A stretch of 64,000 bases of DNA from Gordonia amarae NBRC 15530 (GTDB lineage Bacteria > Actinomycetota > Actinomycetes > Mycobacteriales > Mycobacteriaceae), in contig NZ_BAED01000024.1 in the NCBI RefSeq assembly GCF_000241345.1, forward strand, positions 1-64,000. The letters run 5' to 3'. Positions within the stretch are counted from its first letter, which is position 1, and each line of letters starts with the position of its first letter. The translations under genes were made by a program, and so were the position numbers. Under the pieces are notes generated by a model. It searched no databases. It saw nothing but the letters and a program-made list of their open reading frames with translations, and had not been told where the DNA came from. Positions 8,989 through 19,520 of the stretch are shown in pieces.

Positions 8989-9777
8989 TCAGCCGCGCAC
9001 GGCGTCGAGCAGGGCGGGCAGGCCCACTGCCGCTGACGTGCGAACAGAAAGCGTGACGTAGGGGCTCAACGCCGACTCGTCGATGTTGAACTCGATCACG
9101 GGGGTTCCGTTTGCCAGCGCCCGCTCCGGCAGTTCCGCTGCGGGATAGACGATTCCACTGGTCCCGACCACCAGGACGAGTTCGCTGCCGGCGATGGTGT
9201 GCTCGGCCCGCTGCCACGCGTCGCGCGGGAGTGGTTCACCGAACCAGACGACGCCCGGGCGGACCGGCGACAGGCATTCGTGGCAGGCGGGCGGGTCGAT
9301 GCGGGGCGGTTCGGTGTAGGAGGCGATGTCGAAACCGGCCGGCAGCCGGGTGCCGGTGCCGTGGTAGGGCGCAGCGCACACCGAGCATCGTGGCTCGAAC
9401 AGGCTGCCGTGCAGGTGGCTGATCACCTCGCTGCCGGCGCGTTCGTGCAGATCGTCCACATTCTGGGTCACCACCATCACCGTGCGGTGATCGGCGAGTC
9501 CGGCAATCGCGCGGTGCCCAGGATTGGGCTGGGCGTCGCCCACCAGCTTCATCCGCCACAGGTACCAGCCCCACACGAGGGCGGGGTCATCGTCCCAGGC
9601 CTCGACAGTGGCAAGCGCGGCCGGGTCGAAGCGTTCCCAGAGGCCGGTCTGGGCGTCGCGGAAGGTGGGGACTCCGCTTTCCGCGGACATTCCCGCACCG
9701 GAGAACACGGTGATCCAGTGCGCTTGGCGGACAAGGTCGATGACGTCGCCGGGGAGGGTGACGGATTCGGTTGCCAT
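8989..9777 (-). CDS. cobB: NAD-dependent protein deacylase of the sirtuin family
   Basis: It removes acyl groups from protein lysines using NAD. The 262-residue protein has GAGMSAESGVPTFR (NAD-binding), TQNVDDLHERAG, the catalytic HLHG, and two zinc Cys pairs (CSVC and ACHEC). The segment WYLWRMKL contains the Tyr-x-x-Arg motif that in SIRT5 and E. coli CobB binds succinyl or malonyl lysine, so desuccinylase or demalonylase activity is likely. The ATG at 9777 follows AAGGTG at good spacing; a GTG three codons upstream is the alternative. It is divergent from FAS-I. Confidence 0.9.
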   Translation of the reverse strand: MATESVTLPGDVIDLVRQAHWITVFSGAGMSAESGVPTFRDAQTGLWERFDPAALATVEAWDDDPALVWGWYLWRMKLVGDAQPNPGHRAIAGLADHRTVMVVTQNVDDLHERAGSEVISHLHGSLFEPRCSVCAAPYHGTGTRLPAGFDIASYTEPPRIDPPACHECLSPVRPGVVWFGEPLPRDAWQRAEHTIAGSELVLVVGTSGIVYPAAELPERALANGTPVIEFNIDESALSPYVTLSVRTSAAVGLPALLDAVRG

Positions 9778-9786
9778 GTCGAGCAC

Positions 9787-10292
9787 CTTACGGTGCCGTG
9801 GACCGGCGCCGCGAACTCGTTTTCCGGTCGAGTCCCGGCCGGCGAAGCGGCTCAGTGAACTGTTTCACATAACGATTGCATAACGGAATTGGAGGGGTGG
9901 GCCGGCGTGTCGTGGTGGGCGGGTTTGCGCTGGTGACGGGGTTGATCGACGGGGCCGCTTCCGGCATGCGGCGGCGGGCGCAAGGTTACCCGTGGGGATA
10001 CCGGTCGGTATACCTGTCGGTCACCCCAAAACATGAGGAATCCCTCACTTTTGTATGTCATGATGGGTGGCACGTTCCTTGGTGATGCGCGCTGACCGAT
10101 ACCGGGTCGGTTATGCAAAGCGTTGCGGCACTGATGAGTTCGTCGATATTTGCTGCGCTCAGGATGATCTGGTGCGGCCGGCACGACAACCCCGCGAAGA
10201 AGCCACGAGGCGATGAGGCATGCCCGAAACAGGGCGAGCCCCGTCAGACCCGCACAACACCCGATGACACAGCCCCCGAATGAGGAGAATCC
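9787..10292. promoter_or_regulatory. Upstream region of FAS-I with repeated CATAACG motifs
   Basis: This stretch of about 500 bases holds no convincing gene; a 69-codon frame at 9876-10085 lacks support. It contains two direct copies of CATAACG (9868-9874 and 9879-9885) one helical turn apart, and TTGCATAAC (9876-9884) matched by its exact complement GTTATGCAA at 10110-10118. An ATACC-GGTC-GGTAT inverted repeat lies at 9998-10011. These are candidate operators for control of fas. A GAGGAG ribosome site lies at 10282-10287. No promoter boxes could be assigned with confidence. Confidence 0.45.
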
Positions 10293-13200
10293 GTGACCGT
10301 CGATCACATCCGCACCGGCCAGCTGGGAGCCGCCACCGGTTCCCGTCCCTCCGGCACCTTGATGGACCAGATCGCCGCCGGTGAACCGTACGCCATCAGC
10401 TTCGGGGGCCAGGGCGCACCGTGGCTGCCGACGCTCGCCGAACTGGTCGTCGACGCCGACCTCGAATACCGGATCGGCAAGTACGTCGACGCCGCGGAAC
10501 GGCTGATCGCCCCCGTCGCCGGCAAGCTCGCGATCGCCCGCCCCGACGGCTTCCATCCACTCGCCTGGGTCCGCGCGCACGACACCGGCGACGAGGTGCC
10601 CTCGGACGCAGCGCTCGCCGATGCGACGCTGTCGGTGCCCGGTGTGCTGCTCGCCCAGCTCGCCGCCATCGACGCCCTCGCCAAGCAAGGTCTGGACACC
10701 ACCACCATCCCACCCACCTCCGTGGTGGGCCACTCGCAGGGCGTGCTGGCCACCGAGGCGATCGCCAACGACGGCGCCGGGGTCGGCGCCGGTGTGCTGC
10801 TGGCGCTGGCCGAGCTGATCGGCGCCGCGGGCACCATCGTCGCCCGCCGCCGCGGACTGGCCGCGACCTCCGACGGCACCCCGATGATGGCGATCGGCAA
10901 CGCCACCCCGGAACGGGTTGATGAGATCCTCGCCGAGTACCGGGCCGGGCTGAGGGAGCGCGACCTGGGCGCCGAACCTGTGGTCGCCATCCGCAACGGC
11001 CGTACCGCCGTCATCGTCGCGGGCGCACCCCGCCACCTCAAGGCGCTGCGCGCGCGCTGCGAGCAGATCGCCGCCGCCGAGGCCGATAAGCGCAAGCGCA
11101 AGCTCACCGGCGGCGCCCCGTTCTCGCCCAAGTTCGACGACCTGGCCGTCACGCTGGCCTTCCACCACCCGTCGCTGGCCGAGGCCGTCGACATGGTGGC
11201 CGAATGGGCCGACGAATGCGGCATCGACCGCACCGTCGCCTCCCGGCTGGCCGCCGACGTCCTGGTCAACCATGTGGACTGGGTCTCGATCATTGACGAG
11301 GTGGTCGCCGGCGGCTCCCGCTGGATCATCGACCTCGGGCCGTCCGATCTGGCCACCCGCCTGACCTCGGGTCTGGTCCGGGGCCGCGGTGTCGGCCTGA
11401 TCCCGGCCGCGCTGCGTGTCGGGCAGCGTAACCTGTTCAGCCCCGGGGGCATCCCCGAGGTGGAGGCGCCGTGGGCGCACTTCGACCCGATCCTGGTGGA
11501 GCTGCCCGACGGCCGTACCGTCGTGGAGACCGCCTTCACCCGGCTCACCGGCCGGTCGCCGATGCTGCTCGCCGGTATGACCCCGACCACCGTCGACCCC
11601 GCGATCGTCGCGGCGGCCGCGAACGCGGGCCACTGGGCCGAGCTTGCCGGCGGTGGACAGGTCACCGAGGAGATCTTCGCCCGCAACATCGCCACCCTCA
11701 CCGACCTGCTGGAGCCGGGCCGTGAGGCACAGTTCAACGCCCTGTTCCTCGATCCGTACCTGTGGAAACTGCAGCTCGGCGGCAAGCGGATCGTGCAGAA
11801 GGCACGCGCGCAGGGCGCACCGCTCGACGGCGTGATCGTGTCGGCGGGTATCCCCGAACTCGAGGACGCCGTCGCCCTGGTCGAGGAGTTCGTCGACGCC
11901 GGTCTGCGCTATGTCGCGTTCAAGCCGGGCACGGTCGAGCAGATCCGCGCCGTGGTGCGCATCGCCGCCGAGGCCCCGGCTTACCCGATCATCGTGCAGA
12001 TCGAGGGCGGCCGCGCCGGCGGCCACCACTCGTGGGAGGACCTCGACGACCTGCTGCTGGCCACCTACGGCGAACTGCGCGCCCGCCCCAACGTGGTGAT
12101 CTGCGTCGGCGGTGGCATCGGCACCCCCGAACGGGCCGCCGAATATCTGACCGGCGTGTGGTCGGAGAATCTCGGTTACCCCAAGATGCCGCTCGACGGC
12201 ATCCTCATCGGCACCGCGGCGATGGCCACCAAGGAGGCCACCACCGCACCCGAGGTCAAGCAACTCCTCGTCGACACCGTCGGGTGCGACGAATGGATCG
12301 GTGCCGGGCACGCCACCGCGGGCATGGCATCCGGGCGCAGCCAGCTCGGCGCCGACATTCATGAGGTCGACAACGGCGCCTCCCGCTGCGGACGTCTGCT
12401 CGACGAGGTCGCCGGTGACGCCGACGCCGTGGCCGAGCGCCGCGACGAGATCATCGAGGCGCTCTCGCACACCGCCAAGCCGTACTTCGGCGACGTAGCC
12501 GCGATGACCTACCGGCAGTGGCTCGACCGGTACGCCACCCTCGCCGTGGGGGATGGTCGCTCCGATCAACTGCCCTGGGCCGACATCACCTGGCAGACCC
12601 GGTTCGTCGACATGCTGCAGCGCACCGAAGCCCGGATGGCGCCCGCCGACCGCGGTGAGGTGCCCACCATGTTCGCCGACATCGCGAGCACCGACGACCC
12701 GCACGCCGCCATCGATGCGCTGATCAGTGTGTACCCCGAGGCCGAGGCCGACGTCCTGCACCCGGCCGATGTGGCGTTCTTCCTCGAGCTGTGCCGCACC
12801 CCCGGCAAGCCCGTCAACTTCGTGCCGGTCGTCGACAAGGACGTGCGGCGCTGGTGGCGCAGCGACTCCCTGTGGCAGGCGCATGACGCGCGCTACGCGG
12901 CCGACGAGGTGTGCATCATCCCCGGTCCGGTGGCCGTGGCCGGCATCACCCGCGTCGACGAGCCGGTGGGCGAGCTGCTCGACCGTTTCGAGGCACAGGT
13001 CGCCGCCGACCTGGCCGCCGCCGGCGGGCAGCCTTTCCCGGTCGACGGCCGCAAGCGCGCCGGTGTCATCTCCGGTGAGGGCGCCGTCGCCGCGATCCTG
13101 GAGGCCGACGACGTCGAGTGGGCCGGCCGGATCGTTCCCAACCCTGCCACCGTGATCGGCGACCGTGGCCGCTGGGTCGTCGTCGACCCCGACCGCGCCG

Positions 13201-16200
13201 AACACGCACCCACCGGCGCCGTGCTCGAACGTGCGGGGGAGCATCGTTTCGATCTCGTCGTGCCCGTCTCCGGCACCACCATCCGCATCCCGTTCCACGC
13301 GACCGCGGCGATCGCCGACGGCGGCAACCCGCTGATCGGCGCCGACGACGCGGCGTCGGCGATGACCGCGATCCTCACCGTCGCGGCCGGCGGCTCCCTC
13401 GCCGACGTCACCGGCGGTGTCAGCACCACCACCTTCGCCTGGAACCCCGATTCTGTCGCCGACCATGCCGCGGTCACCGGCTACACCCTGCCCGCGCACC
13501 TGACCCCGACCACGCCGATCCAGCCGTTCGGTTTCGCCGTGCCCGACACCCTCGTCGGCGCCTGCTGGCCGTCGGTGTTCAGCGTGATCGGCGCGGCCCG
13601 CACCGACGCCGGCGACCCGGTGGTCGAGGGTCTGCTCGACCTCGTGCACCTCGACCACGCGATCGAGGTCACCGGCCAGATCCCGACCGTGAGTGCCGAA
13701 CTGGTGGTGACCGCGGCCCTGCAAGGCGTCTACGACGCCGAGGTGGGCCGGGTCATCGAGGTGAGCGTCGACATCACCGACGGCGGCACGCCGGTCGCGC
13801 ACCTGGCCGAACGCTTCGCCATCCGGGGCCGCCTCGGCTCCGCCGAGCTCGCCGATCCCGCCCGCGCGGGCGGCGCCGCCGGCGACGAGCAGCAGGCCAC
13901 CCGCAAACTGCTGCGCCAGGCCACCATCACCGCCCCCGGCCACATGGGCGGCTTCGCGGCGGTGTCCGGTGACCGCAACCCCATCCACACCGACGCCATC
14001 GCCGCCAAGCTCGCCGGTCTCGGCGACCCGATCGTGCACGGCATGTGGCTCTCGGCCGCCGCCCAGCAGGTGGTGACCGCCACTGACGCCAAGAACCCGG
14101 TGCCCTCGCCGCGGCCGCTGCTCGGCTGGACCGCCCGCTACCTGGGTATGGTCCGCACCGGCGACACCATCACCGTGCGGGTCGACCGCGTCGGGCTCGA
14201 CGCCGGCCGCGAGGTGGTCGAGGTCAGCGCCAAGGTCGGCGACAACCTGGTGATGAACGCGACCGGTCTGCTCGCCGCGCCGCGCACTGTGTACGCATTC
14301 CCGGGGCAGGGCATCCAGTCCAAGGGGATGGGCCTGGACGCCCGGTCCCGGTCAAAGGCCGCCCGCGAGGTGTGGGACCGTGCCGACAAGCACACCCGTG
14401 CCGCGCTCGGCTTCTCGATCCTGGCCGTCGTCCGGGACAACCCGACCACCCTCGTGGCCGGTGGCACCACCTACAACCACCCCGACGGAGTGCTGTACCT
14501 GACGCAGTTCACCCAGGTCGCGATGGCGACCCTCGGTGTCGCGCAGATCGCCGAACTGAAGGAGTCCGGAGGTTTCGTCGACGGTGCCATCACCTGCGGC
14601 CACTCGGTGGGCGAGTACAACGCGCTCGCCGCCTGCGCCGGTGTGCTGCCGCTCGAAGCGGTCCTGGAGGTGGTGTTCCAGCGCGGTGAGGCCATGCATC
14701 ACCTCGTTCCGCGAGATGGCAAGGGCCGCAGCGACTACCGGATGGCCGCGATCCGGCCGAGCCAGTTCGGGCTCGCCGACGCAGACGTCACCGGCTTCGT
14801 CAACGACATGTCGGCGCAGACCGGTGAATTCCTCGAGGTGGTCAACCTCAACCTGCTCGGCTCGCAGTACGCGATTGCCGGCACGGTGCGGGGCCTGGAA
14901 CACCTCGAAGCCGAGATCGACCGCCGCCGCGCAGAATTCGGTGGCAAGCGGTCGTTCATCCTGGTTCCCGGCATCGATGTGCCGTTCCACTCGACGGTGC
15001 TGCGTGCCGGTGTGCCCGAGTTCCGCAGCAAGCTCGATGACCTGCTCCCTGCCCACATCGACCCGGAAATCCTTGTCGGGCATTACATCCCGAACCTGGT
15101 TCCGTGCCTGTTCTCGCTGCGCCGCGAGTTCATCCAGGAGATCGCCGACCTGGTGCCCTCCGCCCCGCTCGACGCGGTGCTGGCCGACTGGGACAGCTGG
15201 GCCGCACGCCCGGGTGAACTGGTGCGCGTCGTGCTCATCGAGCTGCTGGCCTGGCAGTTCGCCAGCCCGGTGCGCTGGATCGAGACCCAGGAACTGCTGT
15301 TCGCCCCCCGCGAGCGCGACGGTCTGGGCATCCAGCGGTTCGTTGAGATCGGTGTGAAGAGCGCGCCCACCCTGGCGGGGCTGGCGAACAACACCCTCAA
15401 GCTCGACGACTACACCGCGGCCACCGCCGAGGTCCTCAATCTCGAACGCGACACCGCGGTGATCCTGGCGCAGGACGCGGGCGTCGAACCGGAAGAGGAC
15501 GAGCCCGTCGACGTTCCCGTCGAAAGTGTCGCTCAGGCAACGGAATCCGCCCCCGCTCCGGCGGCCGCCGCGCCCGTCCCGGCCCCGGTGTCCAGCGGCC
15601 CGCGTCCCGAGGACATCGCTTTCGGTCCCGCGGACGCGGTCAAGGCCGTGATCGCCATGTGGACCAAGATGGGCGTCGACCAGATCGGCGCCGCCGACAC
15701 CATCGAGGCGCTGTGCGACGGTGTGTCCTCACGCCGTAACCAGCTGCTGCTCGACATCGGCGGCGAGCTGGGCCTGGGCGCCATCGACGGCGCCGCCGAG
15801 GCCGACATGGTGGCGCTGTCGTCGACGGTGCAGACGCTGGCCCGCGGCTACCGGCCGCTCGGCCCGGTGCTCACCGACGCCGTCGCCGAACAGATCCGCA
15901 AGGTGATGGGCCCGCTGGGCAAGCGCCAGTCCTACATCACCGACCGGGTGGAGAAGGTGTGGCAGCTCGGCCCCGGCTGGGGACTGCACACCGTCGTCGC
16001 CCTGGCGATGGGCACCCGCGAGGGCGCCAGCGTCCGCGGTGGTGACCTCGGCGCCCTCCTCGACGGTCCGCCGGCCGGTGCCGACGCGCTCGACGCCCTG
16101 ATCGACCGCGCCGTCACCGCCGTCGGTGCCGACAAGGGCATCGCCGTGGCCAAACCCGCCTCCGAGGCCGGTGGCGGGGCCACGGTCGACGCCGCCGCGC

Positions 16201-19200
16201 TCGGCGAGTTCGCCGAACAGATCACCGGCCGCTCCGGTGTGCTGGCGACCGCCGCGCAGACCGTCCTGGCCAAACTGGGCCTCGCCGACACCGCCGGCAC
16301 CCCCGAGGCCGAAGAGAACCCGGACGCGGCAATCGCCGCCCTGGTCAGCGCCGAACTCGGCTCCGAATGGGCCCGCACCGTCGCCCCCGCCTTCGACGAG
16401 CAGAAGGTGGTGCTGGTCGATGACCGCTGGGCCACCAGCCGCGAGGACCTGGTGCGGCTGTGGCTGACCGACGCCACCGACCTCGACACCGACGTCGCCG
16501 ACCGGTTCGCCGGAGCCGGCGAGGTGGTCGCCGAACACGCCACCTGGTGGCACGAGAAAGCGCTGGCCGAAGGCAACGAGCCGCAGGCCCAGGTGTACGG
16601 CCGGATCGCCGACGCCGCCCGCGACCAGGCCGACGGTGCGTACGCCGGCCAGATCGCCGTCGTCACCGGCGCCAGCAAGGGCTCGATCGCCGCGGCCGTG
16701 GTGGGCGGACTGCTCGCCGGTGGTGCGACCGTCGTCGCCACCACCTCGCGCCTGGATTCGGACCGGCTCGGTTTCTACAAGGAGCTGTACCGCACCCACG
16801 CCCGCTGCGGCGCGGCCCTGTGGGTGGCGCCGGCGAACATGTGCTCCTACACCGACGTCGACGACCTGGTGTCGTGGATCGGCTCGGAGCAGACCGAGAA
16901 CCTCGGCAGCACCACCGCCGTGGTCAAGCCGGCGCTCAAGCCGACGATGCTGTTCCCGTTCGCCGCGCCGCGGGTGGCCGGTGATCTCACCGACGCCGGC
17001 GCCCGCGCCGAGCTGGAGATGAAGGTGCTGCTGTGGTCGGTCGAGCGGCTGATCGCCGGCCTCTCCGACATCAACGCCGACCACGATCTCGCGGCCCGGC
17101 TGCACGTGGTGCTGCCCGGCTCGCCCAACCGCGGCATGTTCGGCGGCGACGGTGCCTACGGTGAGGCCAAGGCCGCGCTCGACGCGGTGGTGACCCGCTG
17201 GAACGTCGAGGACTCCTGGAAGCGCAGGACCACCCTCGCCCACGCCCTCATCGGCTGGGTCCGCGGTACCGGCCTGATGGGTCACAACGATCCGCTGGTC
17301 GACGCCGTCGAGGAGGCCGGTGTCCGGACCTGGAGCACCGCCGAGATGGCCGCCAACCTGCTCAGCGTGTGCACACCCGAGCAGCGGGCACAGGCCGCCG
17401 ACGCCCCGATCGTCGCCGATTTCACCGGCGGCCTCGACCCCGACGCCATCGACCTCAAGGCGCTTGCCATGGCCGCCCAGGCCGAGGCCGCCGAGGCGGA
17501 GTCGGCCGACGATGAGACCGATTCCGACGTGGATACCGTCGCGGCACTGCCCGCGCCGGCCCGCGCCCGCGCATCCATGCGGCCGCAGTGGGCGCCGATC
17601 GAGGCCAAGCCCGAGGACCTGGTGGTCATCGTCGGTGCGGGTGAACTCGGCCCGTACGGCTCGGCGCGCACCCGTTTCGAGATGGAGGTCGACGAAAAGC
17701 TGTCGGCCGCAGGTGTTCTCGAACTGGCCTGGAACACCGGCCTGGTCCATTGGGACAGTGCGCCCAAGCCGGGCTGGTACGACACCGCCACCGGCGATGC
17801 CGTCGCCGAATCCGATATCGCCGACCGCTACCACGACGAGGTGGTCGCCCGCTGCGGCATCCGCCGCTACGCCGACGACGGCGCGATGGTGGACAACACC
17901 TCGCCGCTGCTCACCTCGGTGTTCCTCGACGAGGACCTCACCTTCTCGGTGGGTTCGGAGGCCGAGGCCCGTGCCTTCGCCGTCACCGCCCCCGACAAGA
18001 CCCGGGTGGTGCTGGACGAGGAATCCGGCGAATGGCAGGTCACCCGCCTGGCCGGCACCGAGATCCGGGTGCCGCGGCAGTTCGAGCTCACCCGCACCGT
18101 GGGCGGGCAGATCCCGACCGGTTTCGACCCGACTCGCTGGGGCGTCACCCCCGACATGGCCGAATCCATCGACCGGGTCGCGCTGTGGAACCTCGTCGCC
18201 ACCGTCGACGCGTTCCTGTCGTCGGGCTTCACGCCCGCCGAGCTGATGCGCTGGGTGCATCCCGGCCTGGTGGCCAACACCCAGGGCACCGGCATGGGCG
18301 GCATGACATCGATGCGCGAGCTGTACATCAACACCATCCTCGGCGAGGCCAAGGCCAACGACATCCTGCAGGAGGCGCTGCCGAACATCGTCGCCGCGCA
18401 CGTCGTGCAGTCCTACATCGGCAGCTATGGCGCGATGATCCACCCTGTTGCCGCGTGTGCCACCGCCGCCGTGTCGGTGGAGGAGGGCGTCGACAAGATC
18501 CGTCTCGGCAAGGCGCTGTTCGCGGTCGCCGGCGGCTTCGACGACCTCGGCATCGAGGGGATCGTCGGCTTCGGTGACATGTCCGCCACCGCCGAGTCGG
18601 CCAAGATGGCCGCGCGCGGTATCGACGAACGCCGCTACTCCCGCGCCAACGACCGGCGCCGCGGCGGGTTCGTCGAATCGCAGGGCGGCGGCACGATCCT
18701 GCTGGCACGCGGTGACGTGGCCGCGCAGATGGGCCTGCCGGTCCTCGGTGTGGTGGCGTGGGCGCAGAGCTTCGGCGACGGCGTGCACACCTCCATCCCG
18801 GCCCCGGGTCTCGGTGCCCTCGGTGCCGCCCGCGGCGGGCTGACCTCGCCGCTGGCCGGTGCGCTGGCCACGCTCGGGGTGAGCGCCGACGAGGTGGCGG
18901 TGATCTCCAAGCACGACACCTCCACCCGCGCCAACGACCCGAACGAGTCCGAACTGCACGAGCGGCTCGCGTCGGCGATCGGCCGCAGTGAGGGCGCACC
19001 GCTGTTCGTGGTGTCGCAGAAGTCGCTGACCGGTCACGCCAAGGGCGGCGCGGCGGCCTTCCAGTTGATAGGGCTGTGCCAGGTGCTGCGCGACGGGGTG
19101 ATCCCGCCCAACCGCAGCCTCGACTGCGTCGACGAGAAGATGCAGGAGTACCCGCACCTGGTGTGGGCGCGCGAGACTCTGCAGCTCGGTGAGCGGTTCC

Positions 19201-19520
19201 CGCTCAAGGCCGGTCTGCTCACCAGCCTCGGCTTCGGTCACGTCTCCGGACTCATCGCCGTGGTCCATCCGGAAGCCTTCGTGGCGACCCTGGATCCGGG
19301 CGCCGCCGGCGAGTACCGCGACCGGGCTGCCGAGCGGGAGCGGCTGGGCAACCAGCGCCTGCTGGAGGCCATGTGTGGTGGCGAGGCCGCCTACACCCGT
19401 CCCTCGGGCCGTCGCTTCGACGCCGACCAGGACGAGCACGACGCCGAATCCGCACTGCTGCTGGATGATTCGGTACGTCTGAGTGTGTCGGGCGACTACG
19501 GCGTAGGGTCTGTGCGATGA
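10293..19520 (+). CDS. fas: Type I fatty-acid synthase (multidomain FAS-I)
   Basis: This 3075-residue megasynthase makes long-chain acyl-CoA de novo in the cytoplasm and supplies phospholipid, mycolate and storage-lipid synthesis. Domains in order: acetyl transferase (GHSQG about 146); FMN enoyl reductase (GMTPTTVDP about 428); hotdog dehydratase (SGDRNPIHTD about 1230); malonyl/palmitoyl transferase (GHSVGEYN about 1437); acyl carrier (DGVSSRRNQ about 1811, holding the phosphopantetheine serine); ketoreductase (VTGASKGS about 2124); ketosynthase (Cys in AACATAAVS about 2720, His in KHDTST about 2873, KSLTGHAKGG about 2910). Length and order match mycobacterial FAS-I. The GTG start has AGGAG five bases upstream. 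The stop overlaps acpS. Confidence 0.98.
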   Translation: MTVDHIRTGQLGAATGSRPSGTLMDQIAAGEPYAISFGGQGAPWLPTLAELVVDADLEYRIGKYVDAAERLIAPVAGKLAIARPDGFHPLAWVRAHDTGDEVPSDAALADATLSVPGVLLAQLAAIDALAKQGLDTTTIPPTSVVGHSQGVLATEAIANDGAGVGAGVLLALAELIGAAGTIVARRRGLAATSDGTPMMAIGNATPERVDEILAEYRAGLRERDLGAEPVVAIRNGRTAVIVAGAPRHLKALRARCEQIAAAEADKRKRKLTGGAPFSPKFDDLAVTLAFHHPSLAEAVDMVAEWADECGIDRTVASRLAADVLVNHVDWVSIIDEVVAGGSRWIIDLGPSDLATRLTSGLVRGRGVGLIPAALRVGQRNLFSPGGIPEVEAPWAHFDPILVELPDGRTVVETAFTRLTGRSPMLLAGMTPTTVDPAIVAAAANAGHWAELAGGGQVTEEIFARNIATLTDLLEPGREAQFNALFLDPYLWKLQLGGKRIVQKARAQGAPLDGVIVSAGIPELEDAVALVEEFVDAGLRYVAFKPGTVEQIRAVVRIAAEAPAYPIIVQIEGGRAGGHHSWEDLDDLLLATYGELRARPNVVICVGGGIGTPERAAEYLTGVWSENLGYPKMPLDGILIGTAAMATKEATTAPEVKQLLVDTVGCDEWIGAGHATAGMASGRSQLGADIHEVDNGASRCGRLLDEVAGDADAVAERRDEIIEALSHTAKPYFGDVAAMTYRQWLDRYATLAVGDGRSDQLPWADITWQTRFVDMLQRTEARMAPADRGEVPTMFADIASTDDPHAAIDALISVYPEAEADVLHPADVAFFLELCRTPGKPVNFVPVVDKDVRRWWRSDSLWQAHDARYAADEVCIIPGPVAVAGITRVDEPVGELLDRFEAQVAADLAAAGGQPFPVDGRKRAGVISGEGAVAAILEADDVEWAGRIVPNPATVIGDRGRWVVVDPDRAEHAPTGAVLERAGEHRFDLVVPVSGTTIRIPFHATAAIADGGNPLIGADDAASAMTAILTVAAGGSLADVTGGVSTTTFAWNPDSVADHAAVTGYTLPAHLTPTTPIQPFGFAVPDTLVGACWPSVFSVIGAARTDAGDPVVEGLLDLVHLDHAIEVTGQIPTVSAELVVTAALQGVYDAEVGRVIEVSVDITDGGTPVAHLAERFAIRGRLGSAELADPARAGGAAGDEQQATRKLLRQATITAPGHMGGFAAVSGDRNPIHTDAIAAKLAGLGDPIVHGMWLSAAAQQVVTATDAKNPVPSPRPLLGWTARYLGMVRTGDTITVRVDRVGLDAGREVVEVSAKVGDNLVMNATGLLAAPRTVYAFPGQGIQSKGMGLDARSRSKAAREVWDRADKHTRAALGFSILAVVRDNPTTLVAGGTTYNHPDGVLYLTQFTQVAMATLGVAQIAELKESGGFVDGAITCGHSVGEYNALAACAGVLPLEAVLEVVFQRGEAMHHLVPRDGKGRSDYRMAAIRPSQFGLADADVTGFVNDMSAQTGEFLEVVNLNLLGSQYAIAGTVRGLEHLEAEIDRRRAEFGGKRSFILVPGIDVPFHSTVLRAGVPEFRSKLDDLLPAHIDPEILVGHYIPNLVPCLFSLRREFIQEIADLVPSAPLDAVLADWDSWAARPGELVRVVLIELLAWQFASPVRWIETQELLFAPRERDGLGIQRFVEIGVKSAPTLAGLANNTLKLDDYTAATAEVLNLERDTAVILAQDAGVEPEEDEPVDVPVESVAQATESAPAPAAAAPVPAPVSSGPRPEDIAFGPADAVKAVIAMWTKMGVDQIGAADTIEALCDGVSSRRNQLLLDIGGELGLGAIDGAAEADMVALSSTVQTLARGYRPLGPVLTDAVAEQIRKVMGPLGKRQSYITDRVEKVWQLGPGWGLHTVVALAMGTREGASVRGGDLGALLDGPPAGADALDALIDRAVTAVGADKGIAVAKPASEAGGGATVDAAALGEFAEQITGRSGVLATAAQTVLAKLGLADTAGTPEAEENPDAAIAALVSAELGSEWARTVAPAFDEQKVVLVDDRWATSREDLVRLWLTDATDLDTDVADRFAGAGEVVAEHATWWHEKALAEGNEPQAQVYGRIADAARDQADGAYAGQIAVVTGASKGSIAAAVVGGLLAGGATVVATTSRLDSDRLGFYKELYRTHARCGAALWVAPANMCSYTDVDDLVSWIGSEQTENLGSTTAVVKPALKPTMLFPFAAPRVAGDLTDAGARAELEMKVLLWSVERLIAGLSDINADHDLAARLHVVLPGSPNRGMFGGDGAYGEAKAALDAVVTRWNVEDSWKRRTTLAHALIGWVRGTGLMGHNDPLVDAVEEAGVRTWSTAEMAANLLSVCTPEQRAQAADAPIVADFTGGLDPDAIDLKALAMAAQAEAAEAESADDETDSDVDTVAALPAPARARASMRPQWAPIEAKPEDLVVIVGAGELGPYGSARTRFEMEVDEKLSAAGVLELAWNTGLVHWDSAPKPGWYDTATGDAVAESDIADRYHDEVVARCGIRRYADDGAMVDNTSPLLTSVFLDEDLTFSVGSEAEARAFAVTAPDKTRVVLDEESGEWQVTRLAGTEIRVPRQFELTRTVGGQIPTGFDPTRWGVTPDMAESIDRVALWNLVATVDAFLSSGFTPAELMRWVHPGLVANTQGTGMGGMTSMRELYINTILGEAKANDILQEALPNIVAAHVVQSYIGSYGAMIHPVAACATAAVSVEEGVDKIRLGKALFAVAGGFDDLGIEGIVGFGDMSATAESAKMAARGIDERRYSRANDRRRGGFVESQGGGTILLARGDVAAQMGLPVLGVVAWAQSFGDGVHTSIPAPGLGALGAARGGLTSPLAGALATLGVSADEVAVISKHDTSTRANDPNESELHERLASAIGRSEGAPLFVVSQKSLTGHAKGGAAAFQLIGLCQVLRDGVIPPNRSLDCVDEKMQEYPHLVWARETLQLGERFPLKAGLLTSLGFGHVSGLIAVVHPEAFVATLDPGAAGEYRDRAAERERLGNQRLLEAMCGGEAAYTRPSGRRFDADQDEHDAESALLLDDSVRLSVSGDYGVGSVR

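Noticed and set aside
9876..10085. 69-codon frame upstream of fas
   Set aside because: No ribosome site, no recognisable protein; more likely regulatory DNA.
9852..14039. 1395-codon open frame antisense to FAS-I
   Set aside because: Low-complexity Gly/Asp/Arg composition, no domains and no ribosome site; it is a byproduct of GC-rich codon use in fas.
15729..19439. 1236-codon open frame antisense to the FAS-I 3' half
   Set aside because: Same reasons; the opposite strand encodes intact carrier, ketoreductase and ketosynthase motifs.
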